NCBI RefSeq assembly: GCF_030285625.1
Contig: NZ_CP127294.1
Span: forward strand, 5,736,001-5,800,000
Length of the DNA stretch: 64,000 nucleotides
Direction of reading: 5' to 3'
DNA from: Amycolatopsis sp. 2-15
Lineage (GTDB): Bacteria; Actinomycetota; Actinomycetes; Mycobacteriales; Pseudonocardiaceae
In this document: positions 51,622 to 60,596 of the stretch, piece after piece
Layout of the letters: each line of letters begins with the position of its first letter
How positions within the stretch are numbered: position 1 is the stretch's first letter
Program-made: the position numbers and the translations under genes
The notes under the pieces: generated by a model
Database searches by the model: none
What the model was told of the DNA's origin: nothing
Seen by the model: only the letters and a program-made list of their open reading frames with translations

Positions 51622-53025
51622 TCAACCTCCGGCGGTGAACGCGCGGGTCAGCGCGGCCACCGCCGCGGCGGTCCGGCGGCCGCTGGTGAAACACGCGATC
51701 CCGAGCTCCTCGGCCAGCTGCATGCTGCGAGGGGAGGGACGGGTGTAGCTGTAGACCACCAGCGGCACCCGAGCCGCCAGCGCGGTCAGTTCCTCGGCCT
51801 CCCGTTCGAGCTGCTTGGCGTCGGCGAGGGTGGCGACCAGAACCAGCACGTCGACATCGCCGCTGTCGGCGAGCAGGCGCAGCACCGGGGACACCCCGCC
51901 GCGGCTGAGCACCTGGGCGGTGGTGTCCACGGGGTTCACCGGGCTGCCGTAGGCCGGGATCAGTGCCCGCAGCCGGGTCTGCAGGCTGTCGCTGAGCACG
52001 GGCAGGTCCAGGCCCGCCAGGACCAGGTCGTCGGCGAGCCAGGTGCCCGCCCCGCCCGAGGTCGTCACCACCCCGATCCGGCGGCCCGCCGGGGCCCGCG
52101 TCCGCGAGAACACCATGGCCAGGTCCACCAGCTCTTCCTGGTCGGCGGCCGGCACGATCCCGCCTTCGCGCACCGCCCGGGCGAATTCGGCCGCGTCGCC
52201 CGGGTCGTGCGCGGTGTGGGCGAGCGCGGCGCGGCGCCCGGCGGCGGTGCCGCCGACCTTCGCCAAGATCACGAGTTTGCCCCGGGCCCGTGCGGCCAGC
52301 CCGATCTTCGCCAGCCGTTCCGGGGCGGCCAGGCCTTCGACGAACAGCAGCAGCACCCGCGTCGCCGGGTCGTCCACCAGGTGGGCGGCGACGTCGGCCA
52401 GGTCCAGGTCGACCTCGTTGCCGGTGCTGACCACGTGGCTGAACCCGAGCCCGCGCCCGAGGCCGTCGTTGAACAACGCGAACCCCAGTCCGCCGCTCTG
52501 GGCGACCACCGCGACGTCGCCGGCGATCAGCCGGTCGAGCCCGCGGTCGTAGTTGATCGTCGGGCTGAACCCGAGCGGGATCGTGTCGACGACGTTCATC
52601 GTCCCCTCGGCGTTCGGTCCCAGCACCCGCATGTCCGGGAACCGGTCGCACAGCGCGCGCAGCTCGCGCTGGCGCTGCCCGCCGTCGGACTGCTCGGCGA
52701 ACCCGGAGCTGATGATCACCACGAACGGCACGCCCGCGCGCCCGCACTCGGCGACGACGCCGTTGACGCGTTCGGCGTTCACCACGACCAGCGCGACGTC
52801 CACCGGTCCCGGGACCGCCTCGATGCCGGGGTAGCAGCGCAGACCGTCGATGGCGTCATAGCGGGGGTTCACCGGGTACACCGCGCCGGGGTAGCCGTGC
52901 TGGGCCAGGATCCGTTGCGGCAGGCCGGAAATGATGTCCGGAGTCGCCGACGCGCCGATGATCGCGACCGAGGCCGGGCTCAGCAGCGGGCCCAGGTCTC
53001 CTGGCGAGTTCTCGATCGCGGTCAC
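51622..53025 (-). CDS. Acyl-CoA synthetase (NDP-forming) alpha-like subunit, CoA-binding
   Basis: 467 residues. CoA-binding Rossmann domain (SPASVAIIGASATPDIISGL), then two succinyl-CoA-synthetase-alpha-like domains (GPNAEGTMNVVDTIPLGFSP, VAVVAQSGGLGFAL, GNEVDLDLADV). The ATP-grasp beta domain that follows in fused ADP-forming synthetases is missing and no beta gene is nearby. The phospho-His expected after the second domain aligns near RRAALAHTAHD. The GTG start overlaps the acyl-CoA dehydrogenase stop by 4 bp. It probably makes or uses an acyl-CoA in the same pathway. Confidence 0.85.
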   Translation of the reverse strand: MTAIENSPGDLGPLLSPASVAIIGASATPDIISGLPQRILAQHGYPGAVYPVNPRYDAIDGLRCYPGIEAVPGPVDVALVVVNAERVNGVVAECGRAGVPFVVIISSGFAEQSDGGQRQRELRALCDRFPDMRVLGPNAEGTMNVVDTIPLGFSPTINYDRGLDRLIAGDVAVVAQSGGLGFALFNDGLGRGLGFSHVVSTGNEVDLDLADVAAHLVDDPATRVLLLFVEGLAAPERLAKIGLAARARGKLVILAKVGGTAAGRRAALAHTAHDPGDAAEFARAVREGGIVPAADQEELVDLAMVFSRTRAPAGRRIGVVTTSGGAGTWLADDLVLAGLDLPVLSDSLQTRLRALIPAYGSPVNPVDTTAQVLSRGGVSPVLRLLADSGDVDVLVLVATLADAKQLEREAEELTALAARVPLVVYSYTRPSPRSMQLAEELGIACFTSGRRTAAAVAALTRAFTAGG

Positions 53026-54203
53026 GAGGTGCGCCCCAGGGCGGCACCGCCGAGGATGTCGCGCGCGATGAGGAACCGGTGGATCTCACTTGGCCCCTCC
53101 ACGACCCTGGCCACCCGCAGCCCGCGGAACCAGTGCTCCAGCGGCAAGTCCTTGGTCATGCCCATGCCGCCCAGGATCTGCATCATCGCGTCCACCACGG
53201 CGAACCCGGTCTCGGTGCCGTAGAGCTTGGCGATCGACGCCTTCGTCCGCGCGTCGCGGCCTTGGTCGGCCTCCCAGGCCGCCTCCCAGGTCAGGTGGCG
53301 GGCGGCGTTGATCCGCACTCGCGCGTCGGCGATGGCGAACTGCACAGCCTGGCGGGTCGCCAGTAGCGCGCCGAACGTTTCGCGGGACTTCGCCCACTCG
53401 GTCGCGATGCGCACCGCTTCCTCGGCGACGCCCACGGCCTGCGCCGCGTAGCGCAGCCTGCCCCGCACCAGCCACTGTTGCGCCAGCCCGAATCCCTGGC
53501 CTTCCTCGCCGACGAGGTTCTCCGCGGGCACGACCACGTCGTCGAAGCGCACTTCGGTGGTCCAGTGATCGCGCAGCACGGGCACGCCGGTGACGTTCAT
53601 CCCCGGGGTGCCGCCGTCGACGATGAGCGCGCTGATTCCCTTGCGCCCGGCGGCGCGGTCGGTGCGGGCGTAGACGATGCCGTAGCGGGCGGAGTCCGCG
53701 CCGGTGGTCCAGAGCTTGCGTCCGTTGATGCGGTAGGTGTCGCCGTCGCGCGTCGCGGTGGTGCGGATCGCGCGGGCGGGGTCCGAGCCGCCCGTCGGCT
53801 CGCTGATCGCGGTGAAGGCGGACCAGGAGTTTTCGATCGTGGGCACCACGTACTTCTCGATCTGGTGCGGGCTGCCCTTGTACAGCACCACCGGCGGCTC
53901 GATCCCGAACACACCGCCGCCCGGGGACGGGAAGCTGTAGCGGTGCTTGGCCATCTGCTCGGTCAGCACCGTGCCCTCGAACGTGCTCAGCCCGCCGCCA
54001 CCGAATTCCTTCGGCGCTTCCAGGCACCAGAATCCGGCGTCTCGCGCCTTCTTCTGCAACACCGCCAGCTGCTCGGCCGGGATCGCGCGCTCGTCGCCCG
54101 ACACGGCCGACTCGGCGGGCACGATTTCACCGCGAACGAACTCGGCGATCGTGTCCGACAGCATCTTGAGGTCTTCCGGCAGGTCGAAACCTTGGAACGG
54201 CAA
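53022..54203 (-). CDS. Acyl-CoA dehydrogenase
   Basis: About 393 residues: N-terminal helical, middle beta (TAISEPTGGSDPARA) and C-terminal domains (RYAAQAVGVAEEAVRIATEW, QILGGMGMTKDLPLEHWFRG). The position of the catalytic Glu lies in ARVVEGPSEIHR. The TTG at 54203 is preferred because AAAGGA is 6-7 bp upstream and the next gene ends at 54220; the alternative ATG at 54239 overlaps that gene by 20 bp. It performs alpha,beta-dehydrogenation of an acyl-CoA supplied by the operon. Confidence 0.92.
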   Translation of the reverse strand: MPFQGFDLPEDLKMLSDTIAEFVRGEIVPAESAVSGDERAIPAEQLAVLQKKARDAGFWCLEAPKEFGGGGLSTFEGTVLTEQMAKHRYSFPSPGGGVFGIEPPVVLYKGSPHQIEKYVVPTIENSWSAFTAISEPTGGSDPARAIRTTATRDGDTYRINGRKLWTTGADSARYGIVYARTDRAAGRKGISALIVDGGTPGMNVTGVPVLRDHWTTEVRFDDVVVPAENLVGEEGQGFGLAQQWLVRGRLRYAAQAVGVAEEAVRIATEWAKSRETFGALLATRQAVQFAIADARVRINAARHLTWEAAWEADQGRDARTKASIAKLYGTETGFAVVDAMMQILGGMGMTKDLPLEHWFRGLRVARVVEGPSEIHRFLIARDILGGAALGRTS

Positions 54204-54219
54204 GGGAAATCCTTTCTGC

Positions 54220-55002
54220 TCAGCGGCCGAGATAAACACCGGAGCGCTTCTCGCGGAACGCGGCGAGCGCCTCGGCCGAGTCCTGTGTGGACGTCACGAC
54301 GGCCATGTGCGACGAGATGAGGTCCAGCGCGGTGCGCAGGTCGCTGCGCGCCGACTGGTAGACGGCCCGTTTGATGGTGCGCACCGCGATCGGCGGAGCG
54401 TCGGCGAGCTTGCGGGCGAGTGTGTGCACCGCCGACGGCAGCTCGTCGTCGTCGACCACGTGGTTGGCGATGCCCAGGCGCGCGGCCTCCTCGGCGTCGA
54501 TGAAGTCGCCGGTCAGCAACAGCTCCAGCGCCTTGGCCTGGCCCACCAGCCGCGGCAGGTAGTAGCAGCCGCCGTCTCCCGGCACCAGTCCGACTCGGAT
54601 GTAACCCTCCGACAGCCGCGCCGACCTGGCGATGATCCGCAGGTCGCACATCAGCGCCATGTCCATGCCCGCGCCGACCGCCACGCCGTTGATTCCCGCG
54701 ATCACCGGCTTGTCCAGGTCCTCCAGCGCGAACGGGATGCGGTGGATGCGTTCACTCAGCTGGGTCTTGCGCTGCAACGGGGTCGCGCGTTCACCCGACA
54801 TCGACGACAGGTCCACGCCCGAGCAGAACGCGTCGCCCGCGCCGGTCAGCACGATCACGCGGACGTCGGGGTCCGTGCGGGCCTCGACGAGGATCTGCGC
54901 CCACTGGTCGATCATCTCGTGCGTGAAGGCGTTTTTGCGATGCGGCCGGTTCAGCAGGATCGTGCCGATGCCGTCGGATTTCGTGTACTCCAGGTCGGCC
55001 AT
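54220..55002 (-). CDS. Crotonase family protein (enoyl-CoA hydratase/isomerase-like, atypical active site)
   Basis: 260 residues of the crotonase fold. The oxyanion-hole segments are present: AFCSGVDLSSM and GVAVGAGMDMALMCDLR. The two catalytic Glu of true hydratases are replaced: the first (in GGGCE of rat hydratase) is Asp here, and the second (QPE in rat) falls on Tyr in EGYIRVGLVPGDGG. A plain hydratase is therefore unlikely; isomerase, hydrolase or decarboxylase activities use other residues of the same fold. ATG at 55002; 11 bp after the MFS gene, in one operon. Confidence 0.85.
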   Translation of the reverse strand: MADLEYTKSDGIGTILLNRPHRKNAFTHEMIDQWAQILVEARTDPDVRVIVLTGAGDAFCSGVDLSSMSGERATPLQRKTQLSERIHRIPFALEDLDKPVIAGINGVAVGAGMDMALMCDLRIIARSARLSEGYIRVGLVPGDGGCYYLPRLVGQAKALELLLTGDFIDAEEAARLGIANHVVDDDELPSAVHTLARKLADAPPIAVRTIKRAVYQSARSDLRTALDLISSHMAVVTSTQDSAEALAAFREKRSGVYLGR

Positions 55003-55013
55003 GCGAACTCCTC

Positions 55014-56303
55014 CTAGTCGGACAGCAGCTTCGAGGGGGACAGCTCATCGAGGTCGCGTCGCGGCGCGAAACTCTTGCCGCAGGCCATCACCCCGGCGCC
55101 GATCAGCACCAGCGCCGCGGAGATCAGCGGAATCGCGGTCGGCATCGCCGAGTCGATGAGCGCGCCGCCGATGATCGGCATGAACGACAGCGTCAGGAAC
55201 GAGCAGCCCAGAGAGAACGAGGTCCCGGTGCCGCGCAGCTCGGTCGGGTAGGACTCGGTGGTGTAGCGGGTGTAGCAGCCGAACGTGCCGTTGCCGAAGA
55301 ACCCGAACGCCACCAGGCTCACGGTCGCGGTGGTGAAGGACAGGCCGGGGATCGCGAGCAGCGCGAGCGCCGCCGCGGCCAGCACCGAGTACCCGGTCAT
55401 CAGCCACTTCGACGGCAGGTAGTCGGCGAGCCACCCCACGAGAATCTGGCTGCCGAGCGCGACCCAGTTGCTCAGGCCGAACAGGAAGGCGGCCGCACCG
55501 AGGGAAAGGTGGTCGACGTGCACCAGGTAGGTGGTGACCACGCCGATGATCAACCCGATCCCGCCGTTGATGCAGAACCCGAACACGCTGGTGACGATCG
55601 TCTGCCGGCGCTGCTCGGGCGTGAACAGCTTGCGCCAGCCGGGCCGGTGCTCGATCGCGCGCTGCTCGGACGCGGCCTTGACCTGCTTGAACCGGGCGGA
55701 GTCCCGCAGGAACCAGCCGGCCGCGAGCACGAGCAGCAACGGGGCGAAGGCGAGGTAGAACAGTGGCCGCCAGCCGTGCGTGGGCAGCAGCACCGCGGCG
55801 ATCGTGCCCGCGATCCCGGCGCCGAGCGGATAACCGGCTTGCACGAACCCCATCAGCACGCCGCGCCGGTGCCGTGGCGCCTCCTCGGCGACGAGGGTGT
55901 TGATCACCGGCTCGGTGAGCCCGTAGGAGGTCGAAACCAGCAGCCGCACCACGATGAACTGCCACGCGTTGGCCACCAACGCGGTGAGGCCACCGAAGAT
56001 TCCGGTGCCGACCAGGGAAAGCTGGAAGTTCGCCCGGCGCCCGATCCGGTCGATCAGCCGCCCGGCGAGCACGGGGGCGGCGAACGTGACGAACGAGAAC
56101 ACGCCGACCAGGTACTCCATTGTGGACAGTGACAGATGCAGGGCCGGGGCCAGCGCGGGCACGGCGACGCCGAGCATCACGTTGTCCATCGACACCAGGG
56201 CCCAAGCGAGAAAGGCCAGCAGGACCACGAAGGTCACGTAACCGGTGCTGCTGCGGCCGGCGGGCGGGGCGAGTTGCGCGGACCGAGGACGGGCAGAGGT
56301 CAT
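55014..56303 (-). CDS. MFS transporter (sugar/aromatic-acid porter-like)
   Basis: 429 residues with 12 hydrophobic segments. The GRLIDRIGRRANFQL loop between helices 2 and 3 and the ESYPTELRGTGTSFSLG loop are typical of the MHS/AAHS-like permeases for aromatic or small organic acids. ATG at 56303 with AGGAGG upstream. It probably takes up the substrate handled by the three enzymes that follow it. First gene of the operon, under the divergent GntR regulator or its own site. Confidence 0.88.
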   Translation of the reverse strand: MTSARPRSAQLAPPAGRSSTGYVTFVVLLAFLAWALVSMDNVMLGVAVPALAPALHLSLSTMEYLVGVFSFVTFAAPVLAGRLIDRIGRRANFQLSLVGTGIFGGLTALVANAWQFIVVRLLVSTSYGLTEPVINTLVAEEAPRHRRGVLMGFVQAGYPLGAGIAGTIAAVLLPTHGWRPLFYLAFAPLLLVLAAGWFLRDSARFKQVKAASEQRAIEHRPGWRKLFTPEQRRQTIVTSVFGFCINGGIGLIIGVVTTYLVHVDHLSLGAAAFLFGLSNWVALGSQILVGWLADYLPSKWLMTGYSVLAAAALALLAIPGLSFTTATVSLVAFGFFGNGTFGCYTRYTTESYPTELRGTGTSFSLGCSFLTLSFMPIIGGALIDSAMPTAIPLISAALVLIGAGVMACGKSFAPRRDLDELSPSKLLSD

Positions 56304-56392
56304 GACGGTGCCTCCTTGCACACGTCGTGGCGCACCCAGGGCAGGACGGGGCACACCGGCGTGCCCGCCGGTGTCACGGTTTTCCAGGGGCG

Positions 56393-57058
56393 CTACCGGT
56401 GGGGGTGGGAGAGCACCGAGACGACGTTCTGCTCGCCGGTGCCCCGATGGTCGTCCATGAACTGGATCAACCCTTCGACATCGCCGCGCCGCAGCGCGCC
56501 GATGAGCTTGTCGTGATCGTCCACAATGCGCACTCGTGCGGCGCGCTCGGTGCTGTAGACCAGCCGGTAGGGCGTGGTCTTGTCCCACAGCCGCGCCGTT
56601 TCGGCCACGATGTGGGTCAGGCCGGACAACCGGAAGATCCGGAAATGGAAGTCCCGGTTGAGGTGCCTGAGCTCGCGGGAGGGGTTGTCGATCAGCTCGG
56701 CCATCCGGTGGTTGAGCGCGGTGAGCTCCGCCAGCTCGGACTCGGGCACCGAGGTGATTTGGCGCAGCAACTCCGTCTCCAGTAGCCGCCGCATCAGGTA
56801 GATCTGGCTCAGCTCGTCCGCGGACAGCCGCGCCACCACGAACCCGCCGCTGGGGGAGGGTTCGACGAGACCTTCGGCCTCGAGGTTCTTCAGCGCCTCC
56901 CGCACCGGCACGCGGCTGATACCGAGCTGCTGCGCGACCGCGGCCTGCCGGATCGGCTGACCGGGCAGCAGCACGCCGTCATGGACCAGCTCCCGCAGGG
57001 CGAGCACGGCCCGCTCGGCCAGCGACATCGCGCGAGTCCGAGAGGGCGTCTCCGGCAT
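56393..57058 (-). CDS. GntR family regulator (FadR/FCD type)
   Basis: 221 residues. N-terminal winged helix (AVAQQLGISRVPVREALKNL, EAEGLVEPSPSGGFVV) and an FCD effector domain with helices ending in LNRDFHFRIFRLSGLTHIV. ATG at 57058 with AGGAGG 5 bp upstream; the longer open frame is not supported. Same strand as and 89 bp upstream of the MFS gene, so it probably heads or controls that operon. The acidic and histidine residues for metal binding in FCD domains (D-x3-H pattern at LNRDFHFRIF) are present. Confidence 0.9.
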   Translation of the reverse strand: MPETPSRTRAMSLAERAVLALRELVHDGVLLPGQPIRQAAVAQQLGISRVPVREALKNLEAEGLVEPSPSGGFVVARLSADELSQIYLMRRLLETELLRQITSVPESELAELTALNHRMAELIDNPSRELRHLNRDFHFRIFRLSGLTHIVAETARLWDKTTPYRLVYSTERAARVRIVDDHDKLIGALRRGDVEGLIQFMDDHRGTGEQNVVSVLSHPHR

Positions 57059-57078
57059 CCCGGCCTCCTCGCTCGCAG

Positions 57079-57110
57079 TGAATACACTCATGAATACGCT
57101 GCCGTATTCA
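57079..57110. promoter_or_regulatory. GntR operator: three TGAATAC half-sites
   Basis: TGAATAC occurs at 57079-57085 and 57091-57097 as direct repeats, and inverted as GTATTCA at 57104-57110 (6-bp gap from the second). It lies 21 bp upstream of the GntR start and is probably its autoregulatory site. Confidence 0.68.
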
Positions 57111-57543
57111 GCATCGTCAACCCCCTGACCGTCGTGCGAGCCTTGGGCGAAATGTGCTGAAGGCGGCCCTTCGTGACGATTCGTCGAGCAGTGGTCCGAC
57201 CGGCTCGGGGCATGCTCTTGCCCAGAAGACTTATCGCCGTCGCCTGGCTGGTGGCGGGTGCCGTGCCACCACCCCGCTGCCTGTGCTTTTACGGGCGCAC
57301 AGCGAGGAACTGAGGTCAGGCCAAACGCTTCAGCGTAGATCACCTCTGCGATGGCGGTTCAGCGTCGGGGAAACTTGACTCGATCGGAGTGCGCCATCAC
57401 CACAACCGACCACCGGCCCCAGGTGAGATGACGCGGTGTGACACTCTGGCTGGAAGTGTCACCCGGATCGTGCACTTGTTGGTGGGTCTCCCCGAGTGCC
57501 ACGATGCAAATCGGGAGTAAAGAGATTCTTTTCGCCCGAGAAA
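57111..57543. promoter_or_regulatory. Divergent intergenic region with an inverted repeat
   Basis: About 430 bp, lower in GC, no gene. An 8-bp perfect inverted repeat GTGACACT (57438-57445) and AGTGTCAC (57455-57462) with a 9-nt spacer lies 82 bp before the secreted-protein start. It is a candidate operator or promoter element for that gene. Confidence 0.5.
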
Positions 57544-58011
57544 ATGACGCAGGGGGTTCGGATTTTGAAGAAACTCACTCGATTGACCGCGGTTTCAGCA
57601 GTGGTGGGAGCAATTGCGGCGGTGGGCTTCGCGGCCTCACCGGCGGAAGCGGCCACAAAGACATTTTCCTGTGCGACCGGATCCACGGCGTACGACGACA
57701 AGGGCTACCTGTACACGTACTACTCCGCGTCGGGCACCTCTTCGTGGCTGGTGACCGGGGTCGACTACCGGATCTTCATGGGGCAGGGAATCCGGTACGG
57801 CAACCATTCCGACGTTTACTACACGGACAACGCGTTCGCCCCGAGCAAGAACTTCTCGACCGGGAACGGCAAGTCCGACGGGACACTGGGCACGCTCACC
57901 ACTGCCGACTATCTCCGTCCACGCAACACGATCAACGTGGTGAACTTCAAGTTCACCTTCGACGAAAGCCTTTCCGGTGATCCCAGCTGCACCGGTTCGA
58001 GCAAGTTCTAG
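57544..58011 (+). CDS. Secreted hypothetical protein with signal peptide
   Basis: About 155 residues. Signal peptide LTRLTAVSAVVGAIAAVGFA ending in SPAEA|AT, so cleavage gives a small secreted protein of about 115 residues. The mature part is rich in Tyr/Ser/Thr with two Cys (TFSCATG and DPSCTGSS) that could form a disulfide. ATG at 57544; a TTG at 57565 is also possible. Codons have noticeably more A/T than average. No family recognised; the gene is followed 17 bp later by a lipoprotein gene. Confidence 0.68.
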   Translation: MTQGVRILKKLTRLTAVSAVVGAIAAVGFAASPAEAATKTFSCATGSTAYDDKGYLYTYYSASGTSSWLVTGVDYRIFMGQGIRYGNHSDVYYTDNAFAPSKNFSTGNGKSDGTLGTLTTADYLRPRNTINVVNFKFTFDESLSGDPSCTGSSKF

Positions 58012-58028
58012 CGGAACCCGAAGGAACA

Positions 58029-59111
58029 ATGGTGGCAACCGTCGGCAACGCCTCTCGAGGTAACCGCGCCTCCGTGACGGCTGTTCTGGTTGCGCTGCTG
58101 GCTGTTGTGACCGCCGGTTGCGGTCACAACAGCCAGCGCCGAGAACCCCAGGACGAAACGCGCCCCACTCTCCTGCAGGTGGATGAACACGGTGCGGTCG
58201 CTTACGACTCGGCGGGCCGGCACCTGATCGGGTTCACCAGAGCGGGTCAGCAGCTGTCCGAGAAGTGGAAGAAAGAGCTGGCTCCCGGGCAGCTGCTGGA
58301 CGTCACGTGCTTCGGCCGCTGCCCGCGCGTCGCGCTGCTGATTCAGGACCCGGCGGCGCCCGCCGGTTCGCGTGTCGAGTTCGCCGACGAGCAGGGACGC
58401 GCGGTCGACACTTGGGCCTCGGAGGCGAACGAACCGGGCCTGCCGCTGCGGGTCTTCCGCTGGCGGCCGGAATCCGCGTTGTTCCTCCGGAACCGGGCAG
58501 CCGCCGTCGAGTTGGTCGCGCGCCACGACGGGAAGGAGATCGTGCTGCGGCTGCGGACCTCCGCCGCCATCGTCAAGACCGACCCGGCCGGAGACTCGGT
58601 GGTGATCATCGACGACGGCCGGGCCAGCGTGATCTCGACCCGACCGGGCGGTGCCTGGAACCTGGTCCGGCAGTTCCCCACGACGGCGACGGCAGCGTGC
58701 ATCGCCGCCTCCGGTGACAGGGTGCTGATCGCCGGCGACGAGGACGTCGTGGTGGAAGTACCGAGCGGCCGGCTCCACCGGACGGCGTCGACGCTCACCC
58801 ACGCCGGGGCGTGCGCCCTGGCCGGAGACTGGACCGTCACCGGATCATTGGGCACGGTGAACGGCGCACCTCGCAGCGAATGGGTTGCCCGGCAAAGCGG
58901 TTCGCAATCCCTGTGGCGCAGTTCCTACCGGCAGCTGGGTGACGTGTTCATGGCACCGTCGGGCGGGACGGCCTGCATCGCCTTCGCGCAGCCGGTGTGC
59001 CGTACCGCGCGAGGTGCCGAACTCACGGGGATCACCGGCTCCGTCGTCCAGGACGCTGCCGGGCAGATCGTCTACCTCGCCGATGACGGATCGCTGCGGC
59101 AGGTGTCGTAG
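58029..59111 (+). CDS. Lipoprotein, beta-propeller-like
   Basis: 360 residues. Lipobox VVTAGC at about residues 26-31 after a hydrophobic segment AVLVALLAV. The mature part repeats short beta-strand units every 40-50 residues (AVAYDSAGRHLIGFTRAGQQ, DSVVIIDDGRASVIS, DRVLIAGDEDVVVEVPSGRL, GQIVYLADDGSLRQV), suggestive of a beta-propeller. ATG at 58029, 17 bp after the secreted protein; probably one operon. Surface binding protein; ligand unknown. Confidence 0.75.
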   Translation: MVATVGNASRGNRASVTAVLVALLAVVTAGCGHNSQRREPQDETRPTLLQVDEHGAVAYDSAGRHLIGFTRAGQQLSEKWKKELAPGQLLDVTCFGRCPRVALLIQDPAAPAGSRVEFADEQGRAVDTWASEANEPGLPLRVFRWRPESALFLRNRAAAVELVARHDGKEIVLRLRTSAAIVKTDPAGDSVVIIDDGRASVISTRPGGAWNLVRQFPTTATAACIAASGDRVLIAGDEDVVVEVPSGRLHRTASTLTHAGACALAGDWTVTGSLGTVNGAPRSEWVARQSGSQSLWRSSYRQLGDVFMAPSGGTACIAFAQPVCRTARGAELTGITGSVVQDAAGQIVYLADDGSLRQVS

Positions 59112-59353
59112 CGATCTCGTTCGCCGGCACCGGCCGTCCTGTCCTCGCCGGCCCGACCACTCGCGTCTCCCTGCTCGAATGGCTCAGCGATGATCAATCT
59201 CAATCCAATGGCCGATTGATGGCCAGGATCATCGAGCTTCGGTCCCGGGGATGCGTCCGCGCCACCGTGGTCGCTCGACCACCGCTCGGGGGGTGGTGCG
59301 GATCTCCCGTCTCCGTGATGCTGGCTCTCGAGGTCGGATCAGAGGAGGTGGCC

Positions 59354-60592
59354 GTGAAGGTCGTCATCGTCGGAGCGGGGATCGGGGGACTGACCGCGGC
59401 GTTGCGGCTGCACCACGAGGGCATCGAGTGCGTCGTCCACGAGCAGAGCGAGCGGGGCACCGGGCTGGGTGTAGGGATCAACGCCTTGCCCCACGCGGTC
59501 AAGGAGCTCGCGGCGCTGGGGCTGCTCGACGCGCTGGACGAAGTCGGGATCCGCACCCGCGAGCTGTTCTACACCCACCGGCTCGGGCAGGTGATCCTGC
59601 GCCGGCCGTGCGGGCTCGACGCGGGCTTCACGCTTCCCCAGTTCTGCCTGCACCGGGGCCGGCTGCAGGGCGTGTTGCTGCGCGCGGTCTGGGACCGGCT
59701 CGGCCCCGACGCGGTGCAGACCGAGCATCGGCTGGTCGGGTTCGACCAGGACGCCCACGGCGTCCGCGCGCATTTCGCCGACCGGCGAAGCGGCACGGAG
59801 ATCACGGTTCCCGGCGACGTCCTGGTGGCGGCCGACGGAATCCACTCGGCTGTGCGCTCGCTGCTGTTCCCGGCGGAGGGCCCGCCCCGCTGGAACGGCG
59901 TCATGATGTGGCGCGGCGCCACCGACTGGCCGGAGTTCGACGGCGGACGGTCGATGATCGTCGCCGGCGGCACTGCGGCAAAGCTGGTGATCTACCCGAT
60001 CGCCCCGGGCCTGAGCACGGGCACCCGGCTCACCAACTGGGCCGTCTGCATCCGCACCGGGCAGACCGGTGCTGCCCCGCCGGAGCGGCAGGACTGGGCC
60101 AAACCCGGTGACCGGGCGGAGTTGGGCCGCTACCTCGGGCGGTTCCGGTCGCCGGTGGTCGACCACGTCGCGCTGGTCGAGGCCACCGAGGAGATCTTCG
60201 AGTTCCCGATGTGCGACAGGGATCCGTTGCCCGCCTGGTCGCACGGGCGCGTGACGCTGCTGGGCGACGCCGCACATCCGATGTACCCGATGGGTTCCAA
60301 CGGCGCCGGCCAAGCGATCCTCGACGCCACCAGTCTCGGCCACAACCTGGCGCGTCACGCCGATCCCGCCGAGGCCCTCGCGGCGTACGAGGCCGATCGC
60401 CTCGCGGCCACCGGCGAGATCGTGCTCCGCAACCGCCAGGGCGGGCCGGAGAACGTGATCGACGAGGTCGAACGTCGTGCTCCGGACGGCTTTTCCCGCC
60501 TCGAAGACGTGATCGACGCGGCGACGCTCGAGGCGATCGTCACCGGCTACGCGCAGGCTTCGGGGGGCTCGCAGCAGCAGGTGAACAAGTGA
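59354..60592 (+). CDS. FAD-dependent monooxygenase (salicylate-hydroxylase-like)
   Basis: 412 residues of the PHBH fold class A. NADH-type FAD loop GAGIGGLTAALRLH, the DG motif GDVLVAADGIHSAVRSL and the second FAD motif LLGDAAHPMYPMGSNGAGQA are intact. GTG at 59354 with AGAGGAGG 5 bp upstream; the open frame to 59216 is not supported. It probably hydroxylates an aromatic substrate. It ends 4 bp from the convergent cupin. Confidence 0.9.
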   Translation: MKVVIVGAGIGGLTAALRLHHEGIECVVHEQSERGTGLGVGINALPHAVKELAALGLLDALDEVGIRTRELFYTHRLGQVILRRPCGLDAGFTLPQFCLHRGRLQGVLLRAVWDRLGPDAVQTEHRLVGFDQDAHGVRAHFADRRSGTEITVPGDVLVAADGIHSAVRSLLFPAEGPPRWNGVMMWRGATDWPEFDGGRSMIVAGGTAAKLVIYPIAPGLSTGTRLTNWAVCIRTGQTGAAPPERQDWAKPGDRAELGRYLGRFRSPVVDHVALVEATEEIFEFPMCDRDPLPAWSHGRVTLLGDAAHPMYPMGSNGAGQAILDATSLGHNLARHADPAEALAAYEADRLAATGEIVLRNRQGGPENVIDEVERRAPDGFSRLEDVIDAATLEAIVTGYAQASGGSQQQVNK

Positions 60593-60596
60593 AGGT

